DNA of 64,000 nt from Chara braunii (GCA_003427395.1 BFEA01000045.1:1792787-1856786); one strand, 5' to 3'; positions 11,740 to 22,445 are shown, numbered from the stretch's first letter. A program made the numbers and translations. Notes: generated by a model from the letters alone, not told the origin.

Positions 11740-12006
11740 TCAATCTCCCACTCTTCTTGCAAGAGATACAGACTCGTTTCTCTCTTCTCTTGTCTGCTCT
11801 ACCCCCTGAGAGTTCTGTACATATAGGGTATAAGCAATAATTGATTGGGTAGGGATCAAGGGCAGTGCAATCCTTCTCAGCCTTCCAATGTAGTCTTCAA
11901 TCAACTCTCTCTCATCATCTCTATTCAATCTTCTATTATACCCTTTTATAGTACCCCGAATCATAAAATATCGAGTCAGGTCTATAATCTCATAATCAAA
12001 TTGCAT
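11740..12006 (-). CDS. M1 pre-gag module C, copy 2
   Basis: An 88-codon frame starting MQFDYEIIDLTRY. Its helix-strand pattern (LIEDYIGRLRRIAL then SIIAYTLYV) and its end (TREERNES-VSLARR) match the neighbouring frame 12010-12300, which ends TFQERVSLARR. The two are clear tandem paralogues. The ATG lies one base after the TAA of the upstream frame and the stop lies 22 bases before the Gag ATG, so spacing is very tight. The product is unknown. Whether it is made as a separate small protein or is part of a broken longer one cannot be decided from sequence alone. Confidence 0.5.
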   Translation of the reverse strand: MQFDYEIIDLTRYFMIRGTIKGYNRRLNRDDERELIEDYIGRLRRIALPLIPTQSIIAYTLYVQNSQGVEQTREERNESVSLARRVGD

Positions 12007-12009
12007 CGT

Positions 12010-12300
12010 TTACTGCCCACTGTTGATCCTTCTTGCAAGAGAGACCCGTTCCTGAAAAGTGTGGTATGACACTCTCTCAGTAGTTCCCACTTTCACCACT
12101 TTTAACAGATAGCTTATCTCAGTCTGGTCAGTGGTAATTCTCAAGGCAGAATCTCTCATACGATCCAAGAAAGGCTGCAAAAACTCAAGCTCATCCAGGG
12201 TAGAAAGATTTCTGTCAGAGATCCGAAGAGTCCCTTCTATCTTGACTACTCTACCTTCTAACACAATTCCCAGTGTCAACTGTTCAGTCAAACTGGGCAT
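12010..12300 (-). CDS. M1 pre-gag module C, copy 1
   Basis: A 96-codon frame starting MPSLTEQLTLG. It contains LDELEFLQPFLDRMRDSAL (helix) and TEISYLLKVVKV (strand) and ends QERVSLARRINSGQ. It is a tandem paralogue of 11740-12006. Its ATG overlaps the end of the upstream frame (12288-12560) by a few bases in another frame. The same helix-strand pattern ends the B modules of P1 (YWEKLKEEV ... IPIMFLLVYNF). Function unknown. Confidence 0.5.
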   Translation of the reverse strand: MPSLTEQLTLGIVLEGRVVKIEGTLRISDRNLSTLDELEFLQPFLDRMRDSALRITTDQTEISYLLKVVKVGTTERVSYHTFQERVSLARRINSGQ

Positions 12301-12560
12301 TGTTCATCTTCATAAGCAACATCTGAAAGGTGGATCTCAGGTTGGACATTATCAGGGACCTCGAATCTTTGTTCAAAGGTACTCATGAGTAGGGATTTTA
12401 TCATCACAGCGGAGTCTTTTTCTCTTGCTCTACCAATCTCTTCAATGGCTTCCAACAGAGGCATCCAATCTCTCCTGCCTTCAAATCCCTGAGCAATTGA
12501 TAACACAGGAAGCCTCTCAAATTGCCTTACTTCTTTCCCCCAGGTTACTTTTCTTTTCAA
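12288..12560 (-). CDS. M1 pre-gag module B N-terminal half
   Basis: The 90-codon frame begins KRKVTWGKEV and has RRDWMPLLEAIEEIGRAR. The frame at 13296-13709 has the matching KRKVEWG ... TNWLPIINMVLTREKR, and 14721-15242 has DDTSWLDVIGLAKR. So this half-module is present three times. A tryptophan followed by a hydrophobic helix also begins the P1 B module (GPWRDIRGVLKEIR). It overlaps the next frame and is probably the first half of a B module whose second half is 12010-12300. No known family recognised. Confidence 0.5.
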   Translation of the reverse strand: MKRKVTWGKEVRQFERLPVLSIAQGFEGRRDWMPLLEAIEEIGRAREKDSAVMIKSLLMSTFEQRFEVPDNVQPEIHLSDVAYEDEQCPV

Positions 12561-12614
12561 CTTCTCAAGCTACTCTTTGGTTCTTATGAGACTAATATAA
12601 GCACATGTCTGACA

Positions 12615-12875
12615 CTATAAGTAGTCATCTTCCCTTTCTAGACCCGCCGGTACATAAATCCTTACGTATAGGCTGCCTGTACTCATGAATTTGACCACTG
12701 GAATGTGAAATATTATGGGCCCTCTCTCACAAGTCTCATATCTCAGGATCACAAAAGGATTATCACACCCTATCACATCATAGAGTTTACCCTTCAAAGT
12801 AGTTATCCTGGCTACTGAGAGTATTCTTTTGGGGCTCTCTTCACTTTCCATGCAAACTTTATCATGGCATACCAA
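12615..12875 (-). pseudogene. M1 pre-gag module A, copy 4
   Basis: The 86-codon frame includes RYETCERGPIIFHI and the signature SLYVRIYVPAG, aligning with YDVRIYVPKE (13001-13312) and YDIRPYVKEG (13296-13709). It sits directly upstream of a B half-module, as in the other copies. There is a non-coding gap with stops of about 125 bases between this and the copy upstream. Function unknown; the alternating hydrophobic pattern suggests a beta-rich domain. Confidence 0.45.
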
Positions 12876-13000
12876 TTGTTTTTAGATAGATTGATATCAG
12901 GTAAGGGAGAGACCGGGAATCCATCAAAGACAGTAAATCGGGTCGACCAAGTGAAACATTTGTTCTCTCTCTCAAGCCTCTCTTTCTCTCTCAGTACTAC

Positions 13001-13312
13001 CTATTCATCAAATCTCCAGCATCTCCCGTACACTGCATCAACACTTCTTTCCTTTGGGACATAGATTCTTACGTCATACACATCCAGGTCTGTGAAATAG
13101 AACGTCAGGACATATAACCGTTCCTTCTCCCATCCGCTCTCGACCATCTCATACCTGACAACTTCATATGGAAATGCCACTCTCTTGCTTTGAGTATTCA
13201 GCGACCTTAGGAGACATTCAACCTTCTCTTGACTTGGACCCGGACCTCTGCAAAAATTTGACCTTCTTTGTCTGATTACTTCTGTTGAAATTTTTTCAGC
13301 TTTCATAACCAC
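13001..13312 (-). pseudogene. M1 pre-gag module A, copy 3
   Basis: A 103-codon frame. Residues 45-95 carry RVAFPYEVVRYEMV, a hydrophobic strand RLYVLTFYF and the signature VYDVRIYVPKE. The N-terminal part ECLLRSLNTQSK aligns with ALRELSKFTTR of the copy at 13296-13709. It overlaps that copy by 17 bases in another frame, so the junction includes a frameshift. Unknown function. Confidence 0.45.
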
Positions 13313-13709
13313 CGTTTCTTTTCTCCCTTGTCAATACCATGTTGATTATTGGCAGCCAGTTAGTTCCATCACAAAAGCTGTAAGGTATAGGAGGGATTGG
13401 AACAATCCTGTATGTTACTGGCATTATACCCCATTCCACTTTCCTTTTTTGCTTGATGAAGTCTGTTTTTTCATCATAGATAAATCGGCTCACGATCTCC
13501 CATAACCAATTAAAATCCTCACCATCATTGCTGCCTCCTTCCTTGACATAGGGGCGGATATCATAGATATCTTCTTCCAAGAAGTGAGCCAGCACTACGC
13601 AGATGGTTGAGCCACAAGAATGATAGCTCCAACAAGCCTCATACCTGTAAGGAAATATCCCTCTTGTAGTAAATTTTGACAATTCTCTCAGAGCACCGTC
13701 GACCAGCAT
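13296..13709 (-). CDS. M1 pre-gag module A+B, copy 2
   Basis: A 137-codon frame that joins both parts in one frame. Module A (residues about 1-55) has GIFPYRYEACW and IYDIRPYVKEG. The start of module B (about 85-130) has KRKVEWGIMP and TNWLPIINMVLT. This linkage is the main reason I treat A and B as parts of one protein. It is the first module after the primer-binding site (about 315 bases downstream), so in a typical Ty3 element it lies in what should be 5' leader. No family recognised. Confidence 0.5.
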   Translation of the reverse strand: MLVDGALRELSKFTTRGIFPYRYEACWSYHSCGSTICVVLAHFLEEDIYDIRPYVKEGGSNDGEDFNWLWEIVSRFIYDEKTDFIKQKRKVEWGIMPVTYRIVPIPPIPYSFCDGTNWLPIINMVLTREKRNGGYES

Positions 13710-14024
13710 TTGCCTTGTTCCGTTTCACTCTCTTCCTTTCAATTCCCTCCAGTGTATTGGGAGATAATTGGACATACGTGGTGTCAAGCTCCATTCTCTC
13801 CCGTCAATAATATCAATTTTCTTTTTCTGATCCAGTGTGGTACCTCACACAAGGAAAAAATAAATCACAGTAAGCAGTCGTGATTCTCAAGAAAATCGGG
13901 ACTTAAATGAGAATAAGAGAATTAACATGAAGCTCACAGAAATGTCAACAGTTCTCAGGTCCTAATCCAAGCTCAAAGATGATGATGACTCAATGTTCAT
14001 TCCGGACACGAAAATTTTTTCATA
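13710..14024 (-). other. M1 5' leader
   Basis: The stretch between the primer-binding site and the first module. No ORF is seen. It contains ATG-poor, A-rich sequence in element sense and would hold the packaging signal. Confidence 0.35.
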
Positions 14025-14042
14025 TCCCCGGCAACGGCACCA
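14025..14042 (-). promoter_or_regulatory. Primer-binding site of M1 (tRNA-Asp type)
   Basis: On the minus strand it reads TGGTGCCGTTGCCGGGGA, complementary to a tRNA 3' end with CCA. It differs from the P1 site by two bases (TGGTGCC/TGGCGCC and GCC/GCT). It marks the start of the internal region and fixes the element's orientation. Confidence 0.85.
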
Positions 14043-14620
14043 TTTTTGTCGCACTTTTTTCCAGTCGGGCCATTTCGGGCGACCAGAAAGCCAACAGGCT
14101 GTCACGCAGGATTTTGTATGTGAATGCAATAAATAAAATAAATTAAACAAAGCAGATCCCTTCCTTATGTGTGCATCCGGCTTCGAGCGAGACCCTTCAA
14201 TTGCGGTCTTCGCCGGTCCCCGGTCTTAGGAATCTTTTATTTTGATTTGGAACAGCAGAGAATTATGCTAATGATAACCATAAATTATGGGGTGCTGTAC
14301 ATGCATCAATTATGTCAATCTGATTTTGAGAACTGTGACAAAACGTCCACGATGACAATCATCAAGCAAGAAGAATGCAGAAAATAGGACTGACTGACTC
14401 GAGCAAAAATTGAGGCAATTGAGTAGGGGAAAAATGAGAACTCATAATAAGCTCAGAAAGTACATGTAAACGAGCATGGTCAGCACCTCTCAAGAGTCCT
14501 CACTCATCCCTCTAGTCAGTCTCTCTCAATCTCTTTTAACTCATTTCCTCTCGTGTCGAGACTCATGCCCTCGTACAATCTAAAATTGAGGCTTCGTGAC
14601 AAAAAGTCACCTGTAGCCAG
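14043..14620 (-). other. M1 probable LTR 3' part (R/U5) and spacer
   Basis: No gene is seen. In element sense it is AT-rich with AATAAA-like sequence near 14240 and ends with ATCCTGCGTGACA (14112-14100). That matches ATCCTGCGTGACA ending the LTR region of P1 (45801-45813). A TGTCACG is also present at 14599 on the minus strand. Between the LTR end and the primer-binding site there are 57 bases, an unusually long spacer that P1 shares (54 bases). Confidence 0.5.
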
Positions 14621-14720
14621 CAAACTCTGAACACGACCATCCGAGGCACATAACACGGTAGTTAACCATGGAGCAAAACTCCTCCCACAGTGTAGGCAGC
14701 CCGTCCACTGAAAAAAACCC

Positions 14721-15242
14721 TCATTTAAGGTAAGGATACTCGGTGGGCTCAGTCAGCGCCTCAATGTCAATCACCGCCGGAGAGATGTACCTCTTTGCCA
14801 AACCGATCACGTCCAGCCAACTTGTGTCATCGGTGAGAAGAGAAGCGACCGGAGGCCTATGATAGTCAGTATAGAGCATAGACCCGAAGCTGCGGATCAG
14901 CGTAGTGCCACTCTCATCGAGCTCTCTCTTTCTCTGCTCAAGGTATTCAGTAGCTGAGATCCATACTGGATAAAAAAACTCATGAGTCTCCTTGCCCTTC
15001 TTCAGGTAAGGCCTCAGATCGTGGATAGTGTCATCAGCAAAACTGGTCTGGACAATGAAGATTGATAGATCTCCCTGTCTAAAACCAATGGCACTAACAT
15101 ACTGATAATGGAATGCCTCTTTGCATGAAATCCGGTTGAGGCTGGCCAGCACTGATTCACTAACCGGAGTAGACTGAACTGTGCTCATGGGTACTCTTGC
15201 CAGTACAAACTGGTCAAACGATCCCTGAAAACNGACTGCCAA
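14721..15242 (-). CDS. Pre-gag module A+B, copy upstream of the M1 LTR end
   Basis: A 173-codon frame, open apart from one unresolved base near its start. Module A is EAFHYQYVSAIGF ... IHDLRPYLKKGKE (residues about 45-95). Module B start is DDTSWLDVIGLAKR (about 140). It is clearly homologous to 13296-13709 but lies on the LTR side of the M1 primer-binding site. So it either belongs to a second overlapping element or has been captured into an LTR. It was not found in the region left of 5945, which argues against a simple M1 LTR. Confidence 0.5.
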   Translation of the reverse strand: MAVXFQGSFDQFVLARVPMSTVQSTPVSESVLASLNRISCKEAFHYQYVSAIGFRQGDLSIFIVQTSFADDTIHDLRPYLKKGKETHEFFYPVWISATEYLEQRKRELDESGTTLIRSFGSMLYTDYHRPPVASLLTDDTSWLDVIGLAKRYISPAVIDIEALTEPTEYPYLK

Positions 15243-16498
15243 ACTGACCGCAGGAAACTGATTGCTGAAAATTGATTACTGAAAAAAAAAACTGATTGCT
15301 GAACTAATTGCTGAACTGATCACTAACAATAGCTGATTGCTGATAATTGACCGCTGATTAGATGATCGCTAAATGTCCAGTTAAGGTGAGCAGCACCTAT
15401 TCGGAGGCGAAATGCTCACTAATGGCTGCCAACAGTCCTTCTCGCTTCCTCAATAGTACTCACAGAATTATGGTGGCACATAGTCTGCCGTTCTAGTCAT
15501 GCAGGTAGTATATATACTCTATTTTTGTATGATTTCTCACAAGGGCCAGTGCATGTTCCATCATCATAGTAGTCTGCTGACTGTACTCATCAACTGCACT
15601 CTCCCTCCAGGTGTCTACAGTACTCTGAAACAGCGAGCACGAGACTCTAATCGTGTTGTTGCCTNCCATATCTTCATTGAATTCTCTCTACATCGGTCTT
15701 TCCAACTTGAGACGAGTGACTTTTGAAAGATCCGGGTACGAAAAAGGGCATTGAGTTAATTCTGCTGAAAGCTGGTTGCTGACAACTAGCTGTTGTTCTC
15801 TGAGTGTTGCATCTTGATGCTGATTAGGGGTCTGAACAATCGCTGACCAGTAAGCTTAGTAGCTGTTGGTCAGNAAACTGAAGCTACTGCCCTGAAAACT
15901 GATTGATAGTTACTCCGGAGGCTGACGACTTACTGTTCCAGAAACCGATCACTTGCTGTTTTCTGAATATTGTTCCTCAANTGTTGCTTCTGAAGACGGA
16001 GTCTGAATGTTGAGTCCGAAAGTTGGATCTGAATGTTGGTTCTGAAAACTCCTTGTAAAAGTCTATTGCGGTTTGAGTTAACTGCTTGCCGATTATGCAC
16101 AGATTGGACAGTGACTAAATCCACAGTTAATTGTCGTTCTGAGCACCGCTCTAAATACTTGTTCTGAACGTAGCCCCGAGTACCGTCTCGAGAACCGCAC
16201 TGAGTACAGTCTCAAGTACAGTTTGCGTATTATCCCTAGTACAGATTCGAGCACAGTTCCGAGTACGATTCCGAGCACAGTTCCAAGTATGGTTCCGAGT
16301 ACAGTTCCGCGTGCAACTCTGAGTACAGTTCTGAATAGAGTTCAGAGTACAATCATGAGTGTAACTCAGGGTACAGTTCTGAGCACAGTTCCAAGTACCA
16401 TCTGAACATTGAGAACTGTTCTGGCGCAGTCCTGAGTTTTAACGCATCTCTGAGTGTTGAAACTGTTCTGGACATAATGCCAAACAGGGCGGCCTAAC
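15243..16498. repeat. Minisatellite-rich spacer
   Basis: No gene is seen. At 15230-15380 a CTGATTGCTGAA-type 12-bp repeat appears, and similar CTGAAAACTG motifs recur to 15960. At 16200-16405 there are about 16 near-perfect 12-bp units of the type AGTTCCGAGTAC, which translate as an S-T-V-P repeat by chance of periodicity. The region contains several unresolved bases. Confidence 0.6.
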
Positions 16499-16744
16499 TC
16501 ACGAGAGCTTCCCGTTGGCCTTTTCCATAGTCTCTAGCGACGAGCCGATGCTGTGTACCCTGGCATCTCTCCCATAGAAATAGATTACATATTCGATATA
16601 CTTCTCACTCTTCACCCTTTGGACAGCGTACTCACGTTGAATTTTTCTATTAAATTTCATATCTAGGCAGGCTCCTACCTCCCATCCCTCTTGCTTTTCT
16701 CGAATTAGAGTGTTCTTTACTACTAAGATCTCGTCACCCTTCAT
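16499..16744 (-). CDS. Pre-gag module A, copy 0 (farthest upstream)
   Basis: An 81-codon frame starting MKGDEILVVKNT. It has REYAVQRVKSEKYIEYVIYFYG followed by RVHSIGSS, aligning with YEVVRYEMV ... LYVLTFYF ... VYDVRIYV of the 13 kb copies. The match is weaker than among the other copies. It stands alone, more than a kilobase from the next module, flanked by minisatellite. Function unknown. Confidence 0.35.
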   Translation of the reverse strand: MKGDEILVVKNTLIREKQEGWEVGACLDMKFNRKIQREYAVQRVKSEKYIEYVIYFYGRDARVHSIGSSLETMEKANGKLS

Positions 16745-19059
16745 GTCCCCCTCTTTCTCTTACACTCAGATCATGCAACAGTATGCCTCGATCGTCACTC
16801 TCAAGCACGAGATAATTTGGACGCCAACAGGACGGCGTTTGATAGCTGTCTGGCCACTGTTTGCTCGCTGTATGAACTGTTCTCTCTGATTACTATCCCT
16901 CGCTGTTGTTTCCAAGCAGTGTTACCAGTGAAGCCGTGTCCAAGCGCCGGGTCTGAGTACCACTCTCAACTAGTTCCTGACTATCTGGGTTTAATTCCGG
17001 TTGTCGGAGTCTGAGTCCAAATAATCCGGGTCCGAATTTTGTTGTCTGAGTGCCTTGTTCGAATACTGTCTGAATGTTTTTCTCTCCAGATCCAGTGCAT
17101 GTTTTTTTTATTTTTCATTCTCAGCCCTTCTGCTAGAACCCTTCAGTGCTCGAGCACAAGGGTAAGAAGTCCGCCGCTGTCTTGCCGACTGCAAGCAAGA
17201 ATAGCCAAGGATTCCCCTTGTGACTAAAACACTTGACACACACAATCAAGAGGAACCGATCACCGATCTGGTCCGTGTAACTTTTCAGCATAAGATGCCC
17301 TTCAAGAGTCCTTAAAGGTCAGGTCACTCAACCCCCCCCCCTTTTCCTTTTTGGCGCTATTGATCGGGACGTAACAATAACAACCCGTTAATTTTCGTGG
17401 TCCATGACAACAGAACACACTCAAGAAACCTGATTGATTATGCTTGCACCTGCTTTGGCCTGGTGCTGTCTATTTTGGGTTTGCTTAACTCTCGCCCGAG
17501 TCTAGTATGTCCGATTATAGTCAGAGTTCACCCGAATTTGTTATTATAACTTAGACCGGGTTCGCATAATTAAGTCCACAAAACTGAGCTTATATCAGTA
17601 GGGCCCGGTTTGGGGAACTCGTCGTGCCGGACAGTCTCTCTAAACAAGGTGCGTTTATACTCTGCTCACCTATCCGTCGTGTACGACACAAACAGGAACA
17701 GACTACTAAGTCACAATGTGAGGCTCGCTCACGCACTATTCACAACGATGCAGCACAACCGATTAGGAATTATGCAGCTCCTTCCCCCTCCACTAAACGG
17801 GGTCCCTTGCACGATAACCACAATTCTTGTTTAGTTAGTGCCCCAGAAGAAATACTNGATGTGGCCTTCACTGGGTTANTGACTGTGCATTCTTGANACC
17901 AAGTATAACTCGCCNGTAACTAAATGTACCTAACANTGATCAGGTTGTTTGCATAGACTGAGTANTTCAGACTCCGTAACTCAGAACCCAAGCCACCANG
18001 TGGTCTNTCTGGACCCCCCTCGCANCACAGTGACCAGTTCTNTGAGCACGTATTGCAGTCTGACAGAACAGATGCATAAAAGAGGAACTTACTGACTCTG
18101 TTTTTGTGGTAATTCCCTTCTCCATTGATTAATTGCCACAGACTAAATCGATAGGATAATAGTCAGTCAATCACCGTCAAGTCAAAGCTTGGCAAGAATA
18201 TAGTAAATTTTTCTCAGCGCTGATTTTNTTTTTCCCATTTACTNAGAGAAGGGTAAGACCCTGAAAGCACGGCNTGAGATTCATTCTCGCATTTCCATNA
18301 GCAGAATAAGCCCGTNTGGCGAGCTTGGAGATATACCTGTACTGTTCAATCAAAAGTCTGNCAGTGGTCACCAAGTCAACAAGTACATTCAATCGAANAT
18401 TCGTCTACATACACACGTACGGGCGGGCACTAGTAGGCTTATGCAGTCACACGCTCGACTTCTCTCAGAGCACGAGTGAATTAGTATCACTTTTGGTAGC
18501 CATTCGATAGGGTGTGCACATGCAGGTCTACGACCTACTCTCCCACGCGCTCTTGCAAGCACTTGATGCAATCACAAGATGCAGTCACATGGTACAATCA
18601 AGTGGTGCAATCACCCGAAGTAATAAAGCAATGCAGTCTCATGATACAATTGCGCAATGCGATCACTCGATGCAACCACACGATGCAATCATACGATACA
18701 ATCACGCAGTGTAGTCACACAACGCCATCACTCGATGCAGTCAAAAGTTGCAGTCACGTAGCACATTTGCACACGAATACAGAGGTTGTTCGATTCTCTA
18801 ACTTTGCCCTGTGACCATTCAAACCTCTCAACACAGAGAAGTATGACCAATAGGCAGCGCCAGCTTAAAAATTACCCAACCACTTCAGTCTTGCTAGTTC
18901 CCTTAGAATAATACCTCGTACATTGGATTCTTTTCACGGCAGGCACATTTTTTTAATTATTGTTGTGGATCGGGGCTTCTCTCCCTTGTTTTCCCACTCA
19001 CTCAATCTGCCGTGAGATCGATCCTTGTTATGATAAGACATAACCGGCTAAACAATGAT
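16745..19059. other. Non-coding stretch with unresolved bases and a 16-bp minisatellite
   Basis: No gene is supported. From 17850 to 18405 many single Ns indicate poor assembly or collapsed repeats. At 18550-18765 a roughly 16-bp unit with the core GATGCAATCACACGAT recurs about a dozen times. The stretch ends at the right long repeat. Confidence 0.5.
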
Positions 19060-21898
19060 CAATCATCCTAGTTAACTAAAATAAAAGTCAGGAACAAGAA
19101 CCGAAAACTAATAAAGTCAAAAGGAGTATTCTCATAACGGTCACTGTCTTATCTGAGAATTTCGATCAGAGCAACCACAATGAAGCACATCAACAGCCTC
19201 TGGCTGTCACAAGTTCAGGATCACTCAGAGATAGCGTGACTGGTGATGAACAAAGTTGTCTTCAAGAAAAAAACGGGACTCCCTCATCGCACTGGAATGC
19301 AGAGGCGCTGTTGAAATCACCAGCGCTATTTCCACTCACCCGCCCTGCTCACATGCACCAAGGAAGAAGAGTAGGGGTTTGATGTTGAGGGACCTCCTTT
19401 AATCAGTGAGCGACGGGATCAAGCGGCTAAGCAACTGTCTCGGCACTCATCGGAGCTTCTTAGAAATTTCCCATGATAATCGCCTCAGAAAACGTTTCCC
19501 CGAGAGTCGTCTTGACCGCGCGCAGAAATGGCAAAAAACGTTGAGCCCCATTGCCCAACAGGCGAGCTACGTTGACCTTTCAATCACCTTTCACGACCCT
19601 ACTGTCTGTCTCACGTCACTTACACTCGTACGCAGCTAGTTACGGTCGTTTCTCAGGCTCGTCACATACTGCAGTTCAGTTGACGTCATCATCTTTCACC
19701 TACTCACTCGTTCCGCTCTCGCCTCTTCTCTTCTTTCCCACTAACCCCTCTCCGTTCTCTCAGACTCCACGCGTGCATCGAGCGCGCTGCCCGCTCTCAC
19801 CCACACATCTCTAGTTGACCACCCACTTGCTCTTCATAGGGCGCGCCACTTGTTAGACAAGTCCCCCAAGCATGTCCCCGTCCTACTGCATTTGCCTCCG
19901 TTTTGAGATTCGTCCTGTCCCCCCTCTCTGACGAGCGCAGTAGGCTCACACACTGTTCCCGTGCACTACCCGCTAGCTTTGACGTTCATCGCTTCCCGTG
20001 CACTACCCGCTATCTTTGACGTCAACCGCTTCTCTCCCTCTCACTCACACTTCGGTTGTGCCATGCGTACGCTTGTTACCGCCCCGTAGCTCGTACCCCG
20101 TTTTTGAATTACCAAAACGCTCACCCTTAGTACCGCTGCTTCACACACGTCCTTTCCCCTTGTTCTGCTGTTTTTTTGTTCCGCGGCCTCTGGGCATGAG
20201 TTGTTGAGAGCTGGCCTCAGGTCCCTTTTCCACCGGCTCCACGGCCCGATGGTGCTTTTGGATCTCCTCGGGTCTGTTCCAGGACCTGAGGTCCGTTTCT
20301 CGGTCCGCCTCGCTCATTTCACTCTCCCCGCCTGAGTCTCTCTCGTTGTGCTGTTCCTCCCTCGTCTCAGTCCCAGTGGATGACTCGGTCTCATGATAGA
20401 TGACCGTCACCCTCAAGCCCACGGTCACCCCATCTCGTCTGCATCTCCGCTCCGCCCTGTTGCGTGCCTCAGAAATGGCAGCTTGCAGCCTCTGATCACC
20501 TCTCATCTCCTCCTCTCTCCCACCTTCTATGCAGACCTTCAGTCGGACTACCTCTCCCCCATCATAATTCAAGGGCGTCGTAATCAGAGGGCCTTCCCCC
20601 GGCACTGAAACCCAGTGCACTGTGTGCCACCAACACCCAGGCCTATAGCCGTGTAGTGCCATAGCCACTCTCTCCCAATGTTCAGTGTCTGTGCTCAGTC
20701 CGCACTATCCCTGCTTGCAGCACCTAGCCAAGCCGAGTCCTGGGCGCCAGCAATTAAGACCTCATCGCGATGCCATTACTCACACTCGAGAAGTGATAAC
20801 GTTCCCCTCACACACTTCTTCCTTCAGGACCCAGAGACAACCCGTTTTATAGAGCTTCGGGTGAGAGCGACCCCGGTGTACTAAAAGAAGATTTTTCTGA
20901 TAGTGACTCGAATTTTAGGATTTAATAAAGTAACAAAAAAATTAAATAAATCTTGAACAAAAACCGGCAGGAAACTTCAACCACCCGTGCACAGTCAGGG
21001 CACCCGAACCACCGTCATGCTGGTCCCTAGACTGTGCAATATGAGAGAGGTCCGAATAAAAGGAGGAAATAAGATAGAGATCCCATAATGGGATACCAAC
21101 GACCCCGCTTTCCTTTTTAAAACAGACCTCCGGCCTACCACTATCGGGTACCCGCTTCCGATGGCAAGGAGGGGCCTTATGACCCCATTCAGGGGTGATA
21201 AGCTTCCTACCAATACGGTCGCGGGTCGCCCTCCTTTTGAGGTCCTACCGCGCAATGCCGGATTGAAGCTCACCCACAGACTTTATACGTGGGGTCGGCC
21301 TACTTAGGCCATGGATACATAGTTCGAAATTCGAACCGTTGGCCTCCGCGAAAGGACAGGCCAATAGGTAGAAAGTCAAATATAGGAAAGTTAAGCAATA
21401 ATAATAATAATAATAATAATAGTCGTAAAAACAAAAATGGAAGAAGGGAAAAACGTAAAGTCAGTGGTCCAAAGCAACTGGATTTTCCCCGAACTAAAAC
21501 AAACTCACACTCGACGTTTTTATTATTTTTCTTTTCTTTCTTTCTTTTCTTTTATCTTCTGACAGCGATTTCCGCCTAGTGCACCTAACCCATAACCCGA
21601 CTAGAGGGCATTTGGTGCGCAGTAGAAAAGGCTGAGCCGGTCTTTTCACCTCCGCGTCCCAGGGTGAACCCGGCGGCTACCACGGTCACAGGCCGGTTGT
21701 GCTCTGCTGCACAGCAGAGTGTCGAGCCTGCGTGGACCAATGGAAGTCCTGTGGCACACCCCTTTTGTTGAGGGCAACGTCACCTGGACTGGACCGTTCC
21801 GAGGTACAGCCTGGGTATCAGGAACTGCAGGGTCCTAGATGCATCTATAGTCCAGAGCATCAAAGCAAGGACTGGTACCAAGCAGTAACTCGGTACAC
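19060..21898. repeat. Long direct repeat, right copy
   Basis: Second copy of the repeat at 1-2878, by eye roughly 95% or more identical. The left edge may lie a few bases earlier, because TGATCAATCATCC at about 19056 would supply a TG start. The copy is about 39 bp shorter than the left one, explained by one fewer unit of a 41-bp tandem repeat. It ends just before a region of poly-T, CA repeats and a sequence gap. High identity implies recent duplication or a young LTR pair, while the material between the copies is much more decayed. Confidence 0.85.
20141..20687 (-). pseudogene. Open frame in right long repeat, related to pre-gag module C
   Basis: Counterpart of the frame at 1120-1668, without the unresolved base. 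The two translations differ at roughly a dozen positions, none of them a stop or frameshift. That either reflects recent duplication or weak purifying selection. It has the same helix-strand pattern as the pre-gag C modules of the M1 retroelement on the same strand, followed by a charged, Gln/Lys-rich tail resembling the start of a Gag. No ATG lies at its 5' end. Function unknown. Confidence 0.45.
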
Positions 21899-22033
21899 AG
21901 AGGAGGGTCGGGATACCGCGCCCTCCGACAGTGCGCCGCAATTTTTTTTTTTTTTTTTTTTATTGGTTGATTGGTTGATTGATTGATCAATTGATTGATT
22001 AATTGATTGGAGGGGAAGGAGTCGCTCTTCCCC

Positions 22034-22068
<35 letters not shown>

Positions 22069-22362
22069 GGGTCCAACCCGCTGTTTTTTTTTTTTGCTTT
22101 TTCTTTTTTTTGATTGATTGATTGATTGATTGGTAGGGAAGGAGTCACACTTCCCTCGTGCATGCACANNNNNNNNNNNNNNNNNNNNNNNNNNNNNNNN
22201 NNNNNNNNNNNNNNNNNNNNNNNNNNNNNNNNNNNNNNNNNNNNNNNNNNNNNNNNNNNNNNNNNNNNNNNNNNNNNNNNNNNNNNNNNNNNNNNNNNNN
22301 NNNNNNNNNNNNNNNNNNNNNNNNNNNNNNNNNNNNNNNNNNNNNNNNNNNNNNNNCCACAT

Positions 22363-22445
<83 letters not shown>

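Larger units (their letters stand above)
5951..14106 (-). mobile_element. Ty3/gypsy retrotransposon M1 (internal region, minus strand)
   Basis: Reading right to left: an LTR-end motif (CGTGACA at 14106-14100), primer-binding site (14042-14025), repeated pre-gag modules (13709-11740), Gag with zinc knuckle (11715-10366), aspartic protease (10242-9532), RT, RNase H and integrase ending at a TAA near 5951. The order PR-RT-RH-IN is that of Ty3/Metaviridae. Frames are broken by several stops and shifts, so it is inactive as it stands, although the RT catalytic motifs survive. No matching LTR pair was found in the window. Confidence 0.85.

Noticed and set aside
3997-14720. Intact M1 LTR pair
   Set aside because: I compared the region left of 5945 with that right of 14106. 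Only low-complexity CTGAAA motifs are shared, so no pair can be claimed.
16205-16405. Repeat protein (S-T-V-P units)
   Set aside because: The 12-bp unit is a multiple of three, so any frame gives a periodic peptide; there is no gene context.
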